Origin: Vibrio methylphosphonaticus
Lineage (GTDB): Bacteria; Pseudomonadota; Gammaproteobacteria; Enterobacterales; Vibrionaceae
DNA length: 64,000 nucleotides
Direction: 5' to 3'
Assembly (NCBI RefSeq): GCF_023634655.1
Contig: NZ_JAMKMS010000018.1
Span: 1 to 64,000, forward strand
A program made the position numbers and the translations under genes. How positions within the stretch are numbered: the stretch's first letter is position 1; every line of letters begins with the position of its first letter. Below are positions 42,864-51,321 of the stretch, piece after piece. The notes under the pieces are model-generated. The model was given only the letters and a program-made list of their open reading frames with translations. It did no database searches and was not told the DNA's origin.

Positions 42864-43961
42864 TTATCGTTTGTGACCGGTATGCAGTTTGTTCTCTAGC
42901 CATATCGAATATCTCGACATGCCAAAGCAGAACACCCAGAACACTAACGCGACAAATACATAACTTTCGGTAGAAAACCCTAACCACTCGGGGTCGGTGT
43001 TTGCTGCCTGGCCAATACCCAATACATCAAACATGCCAATGATGAGTACCAAACTGGTGTCTTTGAAAAGACCAATAAACGTGTTCACAATTGAAGGAAT
43101 AGTGATCTTCAATGCCTGAGGTAAAACAATTAACCCCATTTTTTTCCAATAGCTAAGACCTAGAGCGTCCGCCGCCTCGTATTGCCCTTTAGAAATCGCT
43201 TGTAACCCGCCTCGGACTACCTCTGCCATGTAGGCGGCACTAAACAACACCACACCGACTAGCGCACGAACCAGCTTATCAGTTTCCGTACCTTCTGCTA
43301 AAAACAGTGGCAGCATCACTGATGCCATGAATAGGACGGTAATGAGCGGCACACCACGCCAAACCTCAATATACACGGTACATATACTTCGTATGATTGG
43401 CATTTCAGAGCGTCGCCCGAGAGCCAATGCCACACCAATAGGTAGGGAGACAATAATCCCGACCAATGCGATGATTAGGGTGACAAGTAGACCGCCCCAT
43501 TTATGGGTGTCAACGACTTCTAGACCAAATACGCCACCATATAGCAATGCTCCAGCGATGAAGGGATAAATATTTACAAAAAACAAAAAAATCCACAAGC
43601 GCTTAGGCGTTCCTTCATAGGCAAGCAAAGCGACAAACAGCGCTAACGTTGCATAAAATAACTGTGGTCGCCAGAGCTCAGCTTCCGGGTAGAAGCCGTA
43701 CATGAATTGATCCCAGCGTACGCTGATGAATACCCAACAAGCGCCTTCTCGTGAACAGGCATCTCGAGTGGTACCGACCCAATCAGCATTGATAAATGCC
43801 CAGTTGGCAACTTGCCAGAGTAACGTAATGCAGATGTAACTAACAATAATGGTCAGTATTGAATTGACGGGACCATCAAATAAGTTTTTTCGGAGCCATC
43901 CGACAACACCTACCGTGTTAGCTGGTGGCGGAAGGTCCGGCTGAAATTGATGCTGCGACAT
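42864..43961 (-). CDS. aapM: Amino-acid ABC transporter permease AapM
   Basis: A 365-residue permease. A long N-terminal region with several membrane segments precedes the HisM/GlnP-type core, which has the coupling EAADALGLSYWKKMGLIVLP motif. The ATG at 43959-43961 is chosen because GGAGAGA precedes it; the frame extends upstream into aapQ. Stop and start of the two permease genes are one base apart, so translation is coupled. Confidence 0.94.
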   Translation of the reverse strand: MSQHQFQPDLPPPANTVGVVGWLRKNLFDGPVNSILTIIVSYICITLLWQVANWAFINADWVGTTRDACSREGACWVFISVRWDQFMYGFYPEAELWRPQLFYATLALFVALLAYEGTPKRLWIFLFFVNIYPFIAGALLYGGVFGLEVVDTHKWGGLLVTLIIALVGIIVSLPIGVALALGRRSEMPIIRSICTVYIEVWRGVPLITVLFMASVMLPLFLAEGTETDKLVRALVGVVLFSAAYMAEVVRGGLQAISKGQYEAADALGLSYWKKMGLIVLPQALKITIPSIVNTFIGLFKDTSLVLIIGMFDVLGIGQAANTDPEWLGFSTESYVFVALVFWVFCFGMSRYSIWLENKLHTGHKR

Positions 43962-43962
43962 A

Positions 43963-45165
43963 TTATCTCTCCACCAAAGCAACTTTACGGTTATACACAT
44001 TCATTAACGCGGAAGTGACTAGACTTAAGGTTAGATAGACGGCCATTGTCATCGCAATAACTTCAATCGCTTGCCCAACCTGGTTCAGAGTTGTGCCCGC
44101 GAAAACAGAGACCAAGTCTGGATAACCAATAGCCATCGCTAAAGATGAGTTTTTGGTTAAGTTAAGGTATTGGCTCGTTAACGGTGGAATGATGATTCTC
44201 ATCGCTTGCGGGATCACGACCAGTTTCAGTGTACGAGTTCGAGGTAAACCAAGAGACATCGCCGCCTCAGTTTGACCATGATTGACCGCATTGATACCTG
44301 AACGAACGATCTCTGCAATAAATGAAGCGGTGTAAATACTGAGCGCGATGGTTAATGCCGCTAACTCTGGGATAATGCTAATCCCACCGCGGAAGTTAAA
44401 CCCTTTAAGCTCGGGGTATTCTGCAGAAATCGGCATTCCCATGATGAAGTACGCAACCAGTGGTAATCCAACGAGTAGCCCTAAGGCAATGCGTAGCATA
44501 GGGGTTTGCTGCCCGGTTAATCTCTGCTTGTTTTTAGCCCATATATTAACGCCAATCGTCGTAATTAGGCCAATTATGAAGACACCAATGACGATGCTAC
44601 TTCCTGCTTCCATAACAGGGGCAGGGAAGTACAAGCCACGAACGTTAAGGAAAATGGCTTCACCCAAACTCATACTCTGTCGTGGCGAAGGAAGCGCCTG
44701 TAGTACGGCAAAATACCAAAAGAAGATTTGTAGGAGCAGTGGGATATTACGGAATATCTCAATGTAAACCGCAGCAAATCGACTCACGAGCCAGTTAGAA
44801 GAAAGGCGAGCAATACCAATGACAAAGCCTAGTACTGTAGCGAAGGCGATACCAAGGACAGAGACAAGAGCCGTGTTTAGTAGCCCAACAAAAAAGGTTC
44901 TACCATAAGAAAATGTTTCATCGTATTCAATGAGCGTTAACCCGATACCAAATCCGGCTTCTTCTGAAAGAAAATCAAAACCTGTTGCGATTCCTCGAGC
45001 GGCAAGGTTGTCGAGCGCATTGGTGACAATCGTATAGAAAAAAGCACCAAGCGCCACAATTGCGATAGCTTGGAAAACAACGGAACGGAAGGTAGGGTTG
45101 TATAGGAGATTTGCGCTTTTCGCAGGTTTTTTCTGCGGTGCGACTTGAGTATTAGTAGGTTTCAT
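43963..45165 (-). CDS. aapQ: Amino-acid ABC transporter permease AapQ
   Basis: A 400-residue permease that forms a heterodimer with AapM. The N-terminus has a first membrane helix (VVFQAIAIVALGAFFYTIV), and the core shows EIFRNIPLLLQIFFWYF and the coupling motif EAAMSLGLPRTRTLKLVVIP. Aap systems take up a broad range of L-amino acids. The upstream gap to aapJ holds a hairpin that may lower its expression relative to the binding protein. Confidence 0.94.
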   Translation of the reverse strand: MKPTNTQVAPQKKPAKSANLLYNPTFRSVVFQAIAIVALGAFFYTIVTNALDNLAARGIATGFDFLSEEAGFGIGLTLIEYDETFSYGRTFFVGLLNTALVSVLGIAFATVLGFVIGIARLSSNWLVSRFAAVYIEIFRNIPLLLQIFFWYFAVLQALPSPRQSMSLGEAIFLNVRGLYFPAPVMEAGSSIVIGVFIIGLITTIGVNIWAKNKQRLTGQQTPMLRIALGLLVGLPLVAYFIMGMPISAEYPELKGFNFRGGISIIPELAALTIALSIYTASFIAEIVRSGINAVNHGQTEAAMSLGLPRTRTLKLVVIPQAMRIIIPPLTSQYLNLTKNSSLAMAIGYPDLVSVFAGTTLNQVGQAIEVIAMTMAVYLTLSLVTSALMNVYNRKVALVER

Positions 45166-45192
45166 ACAGCTATAACCTCAAATCCTTTGAGA

Positions 45193-45213
45193 AAGGGCGG
45201 ATAAACCGCCCTT
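45193..45213 (-). terminator. Partial terminator between aapJ and aapQ
   Basis: AAGGGCGG (45193-45200) pairs with CCGCCCTT (45206-45213). The exit on the minus strand is TCTC rather than a full T-run, so it is probably a leaky attenuator or an mRNA-stabilising hairpin. Confidence 0.5.
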
Positions 45214-45296
45214 GTTTTGGAGCATTATGTATTTCGAAGCACTAGTTGTAGTGCAAATAACTCACAGCGAGGTTCGCTTTCAGCTATTTGATACGT

Positions 45297-46325
45297 TTAG
45301 CGGATTGGTGGCGCATACATGAAACCACCAGCATTCCAAAGTGCGTTGACACCACGGTCAATGGCAAGTGGAGAGCCTGTACCAACAGTTCGCTCGAAGC
45401 TTTCGCCGTAGTTACCGACTTGCTTGATAACTTGATAACCCCAATCATCATTAATGCCTAGACCTTTACCTTTTGGTCCATCAACACCTAGAATACGCTT
45501 GATGTTTGGATCGGTCGATTTAAGCATTTCATCTGCATTTTTCGAGGTAATACCGTATTCTTCAGCATTGATCATGGCACTCAGTGTCCACTTAGCAATG
45601 TTGAACCACTGATCGTCGCCTTGACGAACAACAGGGCCTAGAGGCTCTTTAGAGATAATTTCTGGAAGTACTACCGCTGAACTTGGATCTTTGAGGTTCA
45701 GTCTCAAAGCATATAGACCTGATTGGTCTGTCGTTAGAACATCACAACGTCCCGCATCAAAGCCTTTTGAGGTTTGTGCAGCAGTATCAAATACCACTGG
45801 CTTGTAGGACATGCCGCTGTTGCGGAAGTAATCGGCTAAATTGAGTTCCGTTGTCGTACCTGATTGAACACAAACAGAAGCGCCATCGAGGTCTTTAGCA
45901 CTGGTCACACCAAGATCTTTCATTACCATGAAACCTTGGCCATCGTAATAGTTAACACCGACAAAGTTTAGACCTAGAGCGCTATCGCGGTGCAGGGTCC
46001 AAGTGGTATTACGAGAAAGTACATCAATTTCGCCAGACTGAAGAGCAGTAAAACGCTCTTTAGCGGTTAAAGGAACATATTTTACTTTAGTTTTATCACC
46101 AAGTACTGCCGCTGCCACAGCTTGGCAGTATTCAACATCAATCCCTTCCCATTCACCTTTTGAGTTAGGGTTAGAGAAGCCGGGGAGACCCGTACTCACA
46201 CCACAAGTTAAAACACCTGCTTTAGTGACTTTCTCTAGTGTACTGTCAGCAGCAGATGCTGACGTGCTTACCATAGCCGCTGAAGCAGCGACTAAAGATG
46301 CGATTAGAGTGAGGTTCTTTGCCAT
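45297..46325 (-). CDS. aapJ: Periplasmic L-amino-acid-binding protein AapJ
   Basis: A 342-residue solute-binding protein with a signal peptide (MAKNLTLIASLVAASAAMVS, cut after SASA). The type 3 binding core has TCGVSTGLPGFSNPNSKGEW, the LTAKERFTALQSGEIDVLSR block and VCVQSGTTTELNLADYFR. It delivers amino acids to AapQM. It is the first gene of the unit, with a 131-base gap and a hairpin before aapQ, which suits the usual excess of binding protein. Confidence 0.95.
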   Translation of the reverse strand: MAKNLTLIASLVAASAAMVSTSASAADSTLEKVTKAGVLTCGVSTGLPGFSNPNSKGEWEGIDVEYCQAVAAAVLGDKTKVKYVPLTAKERFTALQSGEIDVLSRNTTWTLHRDSALGLNFVGVNYYDGQGFMVMKDLGVTSAKDLDGASVCVQSGTTTELNLADYFRNSGMSYKPVVFDTAAQTSKGFDAGRCDVLTTDQSGLYALRLNLKDPSSAVVLPEIISKEPLGPVVRQGDDQWFNIAKWTLSAMINAEEYGITSKNADEMLKSTDPNIKRILGVDGPKGKGLGINDDWGYQVIKQVGNYGESFERTVGTGSPLAIDRGVNALWNAGGFMYAPPIR

Positions 46326-46799
46326 TGTGTATCCTTCCTGTAAGTTCCGTGTAAATCAGGTCCATCCTGAATACAATGTGCTAGTCATTGTTTTGTACTG
46401 GTCATGATTTTGGTGCATCTTAAGTTCTTAATAATAGAGCTAATTTTCTACCAGTTGTAACAACCGTTTAAAGCGTAGATAATGTTTAATGATTTCTCAA
46501 ATTATTAATTTAAAAGATGTTTTGAGTAGTTACTCGTCTTTAACCATTGTTAGAATGACGAAACGTAATAGTTTTGTAAATAGTGCAACTAAACACCAAC
46601 TTGGTGCTATAGAGGTTGATTTGTTAAAGAAACGTTAATTTAAATTATTAACTTGTTTTTTGAGGTAAACTCTGGATATTGTGCTTATTTTCTCTAAAAA
46701 TTTAGTGGAAAATTGTTTTGTGACGAGTGTCTCGGTGACAAAGCTGCACCATTTTAGTGAGTTTGAATGAATAGTTATTTCGTTTTAAAAGGGAAATTT
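46326..46799. other. Intergenic region between divergent aapJ and the siroheme gene
   Basis: A 474-base AT-rich gap that must hold two divergent promoters. A 12-bp A/T palindrome (TAATTTAAATTA) lies near 46637. No other operator was identified. An in-frame upstream ATG at 46767 precedes the chosen start of the right-hand gene. Confidence 0.35.
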
Positions 46800-47738
46800 A
46801 TGCGTTACTTTCCACTGTTTATGGATTTGTTTGAAAAGCCTGTGCTTGTTATAGGTGGAGGGGAGGTCGCGTGTCGTAAAATAGATATGCTGTTGCGCGC
46901 TGGGGCGCGGGTTACCCTCGTATCGCCTAAGGTAGAGCCATATCTTGCGCAACTGATAGAAAAGGACAAGTGTCATTGGATACAGCGATTTTATGAACCA
47001 GAATTGATGACGACTGATTATGTACAAGTTTGGGCAACAACAGACAACCCAAGCCTAAATCATCAAGTGCATAAAGATGCAAAAAAATTACGTATCCTTG
47101 TTAATGTTGTGGATGATACGCCATATTGTGACTTTATTACGCCCTCTATAATAAACCGAGGTCGCATCCAAATCGCGATTTCAAGTGGCGGGTCTTCTCC
47201 CGTACTGATTAGAGGAATACGTGAAAAAATCGAAACGGTTTTACCCATGAACACGGCTCAGCTAGCGGATTTTGCCGCCAGTAAGCGAACAGATATAAAG
47301 CAACGCTTTCCTTCTGTTGATGAGCGACGAAAGTTTTGGGAGTTGTTTTTTAGAAAGCCGGACGTGATGTGCTGCGTTAACAACCAAGATATTGAACTGG
47401 CTTATCAACGAATGGTGGAGCAGCCGGTCACATTTTCAGAGTCATGCACATGGATTGAGTTTGGCGATGACCCTGAGCTTCTTCCGCTGAGAGCATTACG
47501 CTTGATGCAAGAAGCGGAGATCGTTTTCTATGATAAAGCCTGCCCGTTTGGTTTTGTTGACTTGGTAAGACGTGATGCGGAACGGTTGTCGTTTCAAGAT
47601 ATTACTGAGGTGGCCGAGCAGATTCGCCAATGTAAAGTGGATGGGCAAAGAGTGGTGGTATTTATTGACCCTGCGTCGTCAGCTTATCGTCTGCTCAAAG
47701 AAACGGATGATGTGATTGAATTAGGGCGAATAAAATAA
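46800..47738 (+). CDS. Precorrin-2 dehydrogenase/ferrochelatase with vestigial SUMT domain
   Basis: A 312-residue relative of CysG. Residues 1-150 are the NAD-dependent dehydrogenase/ferrochelatase: YFPLFMDLFEKPVLVIGGGE, VACRKIDMLLRAGARVTLV and SIINRGRIQIAISSGGSSPV. The helical dimerisation domain follows. The last ~100 residues align with only the first part of the methyltransferase half: LVRRDAERL is kept, the SAM loop GxGPGD reads FGDDPE, and the GDPFIFGRG region is gone. It should convert precorrin-2 to siroheme but not make precorrin-2, so a separate SUMT is expected elsewhere. The ATG at 46800 with GGGAAA upstream fits CysG; the frame opens at 46767. Confidence 0.85.
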   Translation: MRYFPLFMDLFEKPVLVIGGGEVACRKIDMLLRAGARVTLVSPKVEPYLAQLIEKDKCHWIQRFYEPELMTTDYVQVWATTDNPSLNHQVHKDAKKLRILVNVVDDTPYCDFITPSIINRGRIQIAISSGGSSPVLIRGIREKIETVLPMNTAQLADFAASKRTDIKQRFPSVDERRKFWELFFRKPDVMCCVNNQDIELAYQRMVEQPVTFSESCTWIEFGDDPELLPLRALRLMQEAEIVFYDKACPFGFVDLVRRDAERLSFQDITEVAEQIRQCKVDGQRVVVFIDPASSAYRLLKETDDVIELGRIK

Positions 47739-47762
47739 AAAAGGGCTGATGCCCTTTTTTAT
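47737..47762 (+). terminator. Terminator of the siroheme gene
   Basis: AAAAAGGGC (47738-47746) pairs with GCCCTTTTT (47751-47759) around TGAT. The stem begins at the stop codon. Confidence 0.88.
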
Positions 47763-47811
47763 TTACTAGTATTGCTGATGAAACATTCAGCAAACGGTGT
47801 GACTATCGAGT

Positions 47812-48294
47812 TTAGTCTCTGAAGTTATCAAACTGGAAAGGCTGTCCAAGCTCACCAGTTTTAACGAGTTGCATCGTTGCTTGTAAGTCGTCACGTTTCT
47901 TACCGGTAACACGAACTTTCTCGCCTTGTATCGAAACTTGTACTTTGATTTTTGCGTCTTTTACTGCTTTGACGATCTTTTTAGCGACGGCGGTTTCAAT
48001 ACCTTGCTTGAATTCAATGTTTTGATGCCAAAGTTTGCCAGATTGCTCGGCGGTTTTTGACTCCATTGAACCAACATCGACACCACGTTTAGTAAGGTTG
48101 CCACGTAAGATGTCACGCATTTGTTTTAGTTGAAAGTCACTTTCGCAAGACAGTTTAACGACTTCACCATTTAGAGTGAATGATGCTTCAACGTTACGGA
48201 AGTCGAAGCGTGTCGTGATCTCTCTATTGGCGTTGTCGACCGCGTTACGCAATTCAACCGTCTCTATTTCAGAGATAATATCAAATGATGGCAT
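47812..48294 (-). CDS. yajQ: YajQ-family nucleotide-binding protein
   Basis: A 160-residue protein (E. coli 163) with two ferredoxin-like folds: MPSFDIISEIETVELRNAVD, TRFDFRNVEASF and the C-terminal KVRVTGKKRDDLQATMQLVK. Members in Xanthomonas bind cyclic di-GMP; others bind nucleotides or RNA. It begins one base past the aroH stop, so it is cotranscribed with it. Confidence 0.95.
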   Translation of the reverse strand: MPSFDIISEIETVELRNAVDNANREITTRFDFRNVEASFTLNGEVVKLSCESDFQLKQMRDILRGNLTKRGVDVGSMESKTAEQSGKLWHQNIEFKQGIETAVAKKIVKAVKDAKIKVQVSIQGEKVRVTGKKRDDLQATMQLVKTGELGQPFQFDNFRD

Positions 48295-48295
48295 G

Positions 48296-49360
48296 TTAGA
48301 TTTCCTTACTATTACGTTGTTTTACCGCGTCGGCGAGAATGTTTAGCATATCAACAGTGTCGCTCCAACTTAGACATGGGTCAGTGATTGACTTCCCATA
48401 TTCGAGGTTATTGATGTCGTTCATGCTCTGATTACCTTCTTCAATGAAGCTTTCAGCCATGATGCCCGCTACTTTGTGAGAGCCTGCGATGATTTGACGA
48501 CCGATTTCTTCCGCCACATCCAGCTGTTTGCGGTGCTGCTTTTCGCAGTTAGCGTGGCTAAAGTCGACGACCAGTCGCTGCGGTAGGTCAAATGAAGCAA
48601 GCTGTTCACAAGCGGCAGTTATCGCGGCTTCATCAAAGTTTGGACCTGTATCCCCACCACGTAAAATAATATGCCCATGCGGGTTGCCACTGGTGCGATA
48701 CACAGTCATACGACCGTTTTTGTCTGGCGAATAGAAATAGTGGGACGCACGTGCTGCTCGGATCGCGTCCATTGCTATTTTGACGCTGCCATTGGTGCCA
48801 TTCTTAAACCCGACTGGGCAAGATAGTGCTGAGGCCATTTCTCTATGGATCTGAGATTCAGTGGTACGAGCGCCAATGGCTCCCCAAGTGATAAGGTCAG
48901 CAATATATTGCCCGGTTATCATGTCTAGAAATTCTGTTGCCGTTGCTAAACCTAGTTTGTTGATATCGAGCAACAGGCCACGAGCTTTGTTCAAACCCGC
49001 TTCAAGGGCGTAAGAGCCATCTAGGTTCGGGTCAGTGATCAAGCCTTTCCAACCCACGACTGTACGTGGTTTTTCAAAGTAGGTACGCATGACAATGAAA
49101 AGCTCATCACGGTATTGGTCTTGGATCACACTTAGGCGCTTCGCGTAATCAAGCGCTGCATCGGTGTCGTGGACAGAACACGGGCCAACAATGCAAAGAA
49201 GACGGTTATCTTCTCCAGTTAGAATATTTTCAATCTGACGGCGAGAATCGGCAATTCTTGTCGCAACATCATCTGTTATAGGATGAGTTGTACTTAACTC
49301 TAGCGGAGTGGGCATTGGGCCTAGTGCCTGAGTTCTTAGTTCATCTGTTTTTAATGGCAT
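48296..49360 (-). CDS. aroH: DAHP synthase, type I (AroH-like)
   Basis: A 354-residue 3-deoxy-7-phosphoheptulonate synthase, the first step of aromatic amino-acid synthesis from PEP and erythrose 4-phosphate. It has LLCIVGPCSVHDTDAALDYA (metal cysteine), MRTYFEKPRTVVGWKGLITD, GARTTESQIHREMASALSCP and VVDFSHANCEKQH. The N-terminus (KTDELRTQALGPMPTPLEL) matches tryptophan-sensitive AroH better than AroG or AroF, though feedback specificity is not proven. No Trp operator was recognised upstream. Confidence 0.9.
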   Translation of the reverse strand: MPLKTDELRTQALGPMPTPLELSTTHPITDDVATRIADSRRQIENILTGEDNRLLCIVGPCSVHDTDAALDYAKRLSVIQDQYRDELFIVMRTYFEKPRTVVGWKGLITDPNLDGSYALEAGLNKARGLLLDINKLGLATATEFLDMITGQYIADLITWGAIGARTTESQIHREMASALSCPVGFKNGTNGSVKIAMDAIRAARASHYFYSPDKNGRMTVYRTSGNPHGHIILRGGDTGPNFDEAAITAACEQLASFDLPQRLVVDFSHANCEKQHRKQLDVAEEIGRQIIAGSHKVAGIMAESFIEEGNQSMNDINNLEYGKSITDPCLSWSDTVDMLNILADAVKQRNSKEI

Positions 49361-49617
49361 GGGGCAGCCTACGTAATAATTTCGAAGCGGTAAAGATAGC
49401 GGAAATACCGGGTCAAATAAACTATTAATGGCAATCTCCTTAGTTGGCGAGGGATTACCACTAAATATGGGCGCTTAATTGATTAAGAATAACGCAGTTT
49501 AAGCACGGTATGGGCTGTGGTAAAAATAGATCATGTTTATTACTAATCATGCCTTGTATTCAGAAGGTTGAGTCGGTATTTTGCTCTTAGTTAGAGTTAA
49601 GAAAGCACGGAGCAGTC

Positions 49618-50517
49618 ATGAGTTACGAAAGCGAGAAAGAAAGTCCAAACATTCCCTTAGCATCACTGAGCCTCGGTCATGTTTTCCCAAGTTACTCAGA
49701 AGCAGCGGAAGCCGACCATTTGTATGTGTCAATTGCTGAACTCATTATGGAAAAAATATTTTTTCATCCTGATTATGCTCAGCTTGGTGATGAACTGGAT
49801 AATGTTGAATTGGAAGCGATCAACGCGTTGTTAGGTGGCCGTGAAGCACCGGATTTTTTTGTTGAAACCCTTGTTGCGGAAATTGTATCGGCCGTTCAAC
49901 CTAGCCATAAAGTAGTCCGTATAGAGTTGAATGATGCAGATAGCTATGGCATGAGCGCCCTGCTCGGGGGGAAAGTCGAGTCTGAAGAGGTTAACCCAGC
50001 ACTGGGTGTTCGTGGCGTATCTCGTTTCGCATCAGCTGCCTATAGCGCTACATTTGCTTTAGAGTGCCAAGTTCTAAAGACGTTGCGAGAGCAGGGAATT
50101 AATGTCGAGATTATCGTGCCTTGCGTAAGAGCCTTGAGTGACGCGGCAAAAATCATTGATCAACTTGCCGAGCAAGGCTTGCCACGTGGACTTAACGGCC
50201 TGAAGATTTTGTTTGCTTGTGATACGCCATCCGCAGTGTTGTTATCGGAGCGTCTACTGCAATATTTCGATGGGTTGGTGTTAAAAATTGATAACTTGAC
50301 TCAACTGACACTCGGCGTAGATCGTCATCAAGATGAACTTGCTCACTTGTATGACCCGCAAAGTGAGGCTGTGTTAAAGTTGGTTCGAGACGCGGTGATT
50401 ACGGCGAAAGATGTTAAAAAACCCGCTATTGTGGTTATCGGATCACTGACGGATTATCCTAATCTTGCTCTACAACTAGAGGAATTAGGGAAGATTGATG
50501 TCTATGTGACAGCGTAA
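49618..50517 (+). CDS. Stand-alone PEP-synthase C-terminal domain protein
   Basis: A 299-residue protein colinear with the C-terminal TIM barrel of PEP synthase (PpsA) from about residue 30: NPALGVRGVSRFASAAYSAT, FALECQVLKTLREQG and LNGLKILFACDTPSAVLLSE. The phosphohistidine and ATP-grasp domains are absent. The catalytic set is altered: CEIPSN reads CDTPSA, GSNDMTQLALGLDR reads KIDNLTQLTLGVDR, and the catalytic cysteine segment GICGQGPSD is replaced by VVIGSLTDYP. It may therefore bind PEP or act as a regulator rather than as an enzyme. It is a single gene, divergent from aroH. Confidence 0.85.
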   Translation: MSYESEKESPNIPLASLSLGHVFPSYSEAAEADHLYVSIAELIMEKIFFHPDYAQLGDELDNVELEAINALLGGREAPDFFVETLVAEIVSAVQPSHKVVRIELNDADSYGMSALLGGKVESEEVNPALGVRGVSRFASAAYSATFALECQVLKTLREQGINVEIIVPCVRALSDAAKIIDQLAEQGLPRGLNGLKILFACDTPSAVLLSERLLQYFDGLVLKIDNLTQLTLGVDRHQDELAHLYDPQSEAVLKLVRDAVITAKDVKKPAIVVIGSLTDYPNLALQLEELGKIDVYVTA

Positions 50518-50798
50518 CACAATTGATGCGTGATCCCGTCACGGATCTTTTATCAGTTTGGCAATCATCAGTTTGGCAATCATAGATATAAAAGGCTAAT
50601 GGTTCTTACCTTTAGCCTTTAATTTTCGGAGCGTTTTAGTTTTCCCGTCACTTATCGTATTCGCGTTGAATTTTCGTATTTCACTTGTCGGTATACCTCG
50701 GAAGTTAAATACGCCCTCGCAGTCTAGTAACATTTTTTTGACATTTTGGGTGCTTTCTTGTTTACTGGTCTGATGAGTAGTCGCGTAAAGGGAAAGAC

Positions 50799-51290
50799 AT
50801 GTTATCACCGCTGAATAAAGCTAATTTATATCTCAATACCTTTGGTTTATTCAAAGTTCCCTTCATTTGGCTATGTCGACCTAAAATCCTTCAGCTTGAT
50901 CAAAGCAAAGTCGAGATCAAAATCCCTTTAAAGCGACGGACTAAAAATCATTTAAACAGTATGTATTTTGGTGTTCTTGCCGTTGGTGCGGATGTTGCTG
51001 GTGGATACATGGCAATGAATAAGGCGCAGCAGAGAGGGGAGAAAGTCTCACTTGCGTTTAAAGAGGTGGAGGGTAAATTTTTCAAACGTCCCGAAGCGGA
51101 CGTTCATTTTATTTGTGATGATGGAGCTCTGATTGATAGCATGCTAGACGAGACACTGGCAACAGGAGAGCGGGTGAATCACCCAGTAAAAATTACAGCC
51201 ATCTGTCCATCGTTACACGGTGATGAGCCTATGGCTGAATTTTCACTGGTGTTATCTTTGAAGAAAATCGCTAAGAAAACAGTACATTAA
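50799..51290 (+). CDS. DUF4442 hotdog-fold protein
   Basis: A 163-residue protein of the DUF4442/PaaI-like thioesterase family. Core stretches are VEIKIPLKRRTKNHLNSMYF and GVLAVGADVAGGYMAM, the helix that lines the hotdog substrate pocket. It probably binds or hydrolyses an acyl-CoA, but no activity is established for the family. It is a single gene with 281 bases of noncoding sequence upstream. Confidence 0.82.
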   Translation: MLSPLNKANLYLNTFGLFKVPFIWLCRPKILQLDQSKVEIKIPLKRRTKNHLNSMYFGVLAVGADVAGGYMAMNKAQQRGEKVSLAFKEVEGKFFKRPEADVHFICDDGALIDSMLDETLATGERVNHPVKITAICPSLHGDEPMAEFSLVLSLKKIAKKTVH

Positions 51291-51321
51291 TGGCGTTGTC
51301 TAACCGATTAATACTTTGTTA

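Noticed and set aside
50596..50808. 70-codon minus-strand open frame between two genes
   Set aside because: It overlaps the start of the DUF4442 gene and has no recognisable domain or ribosome site. The region is better explained as noncoding.
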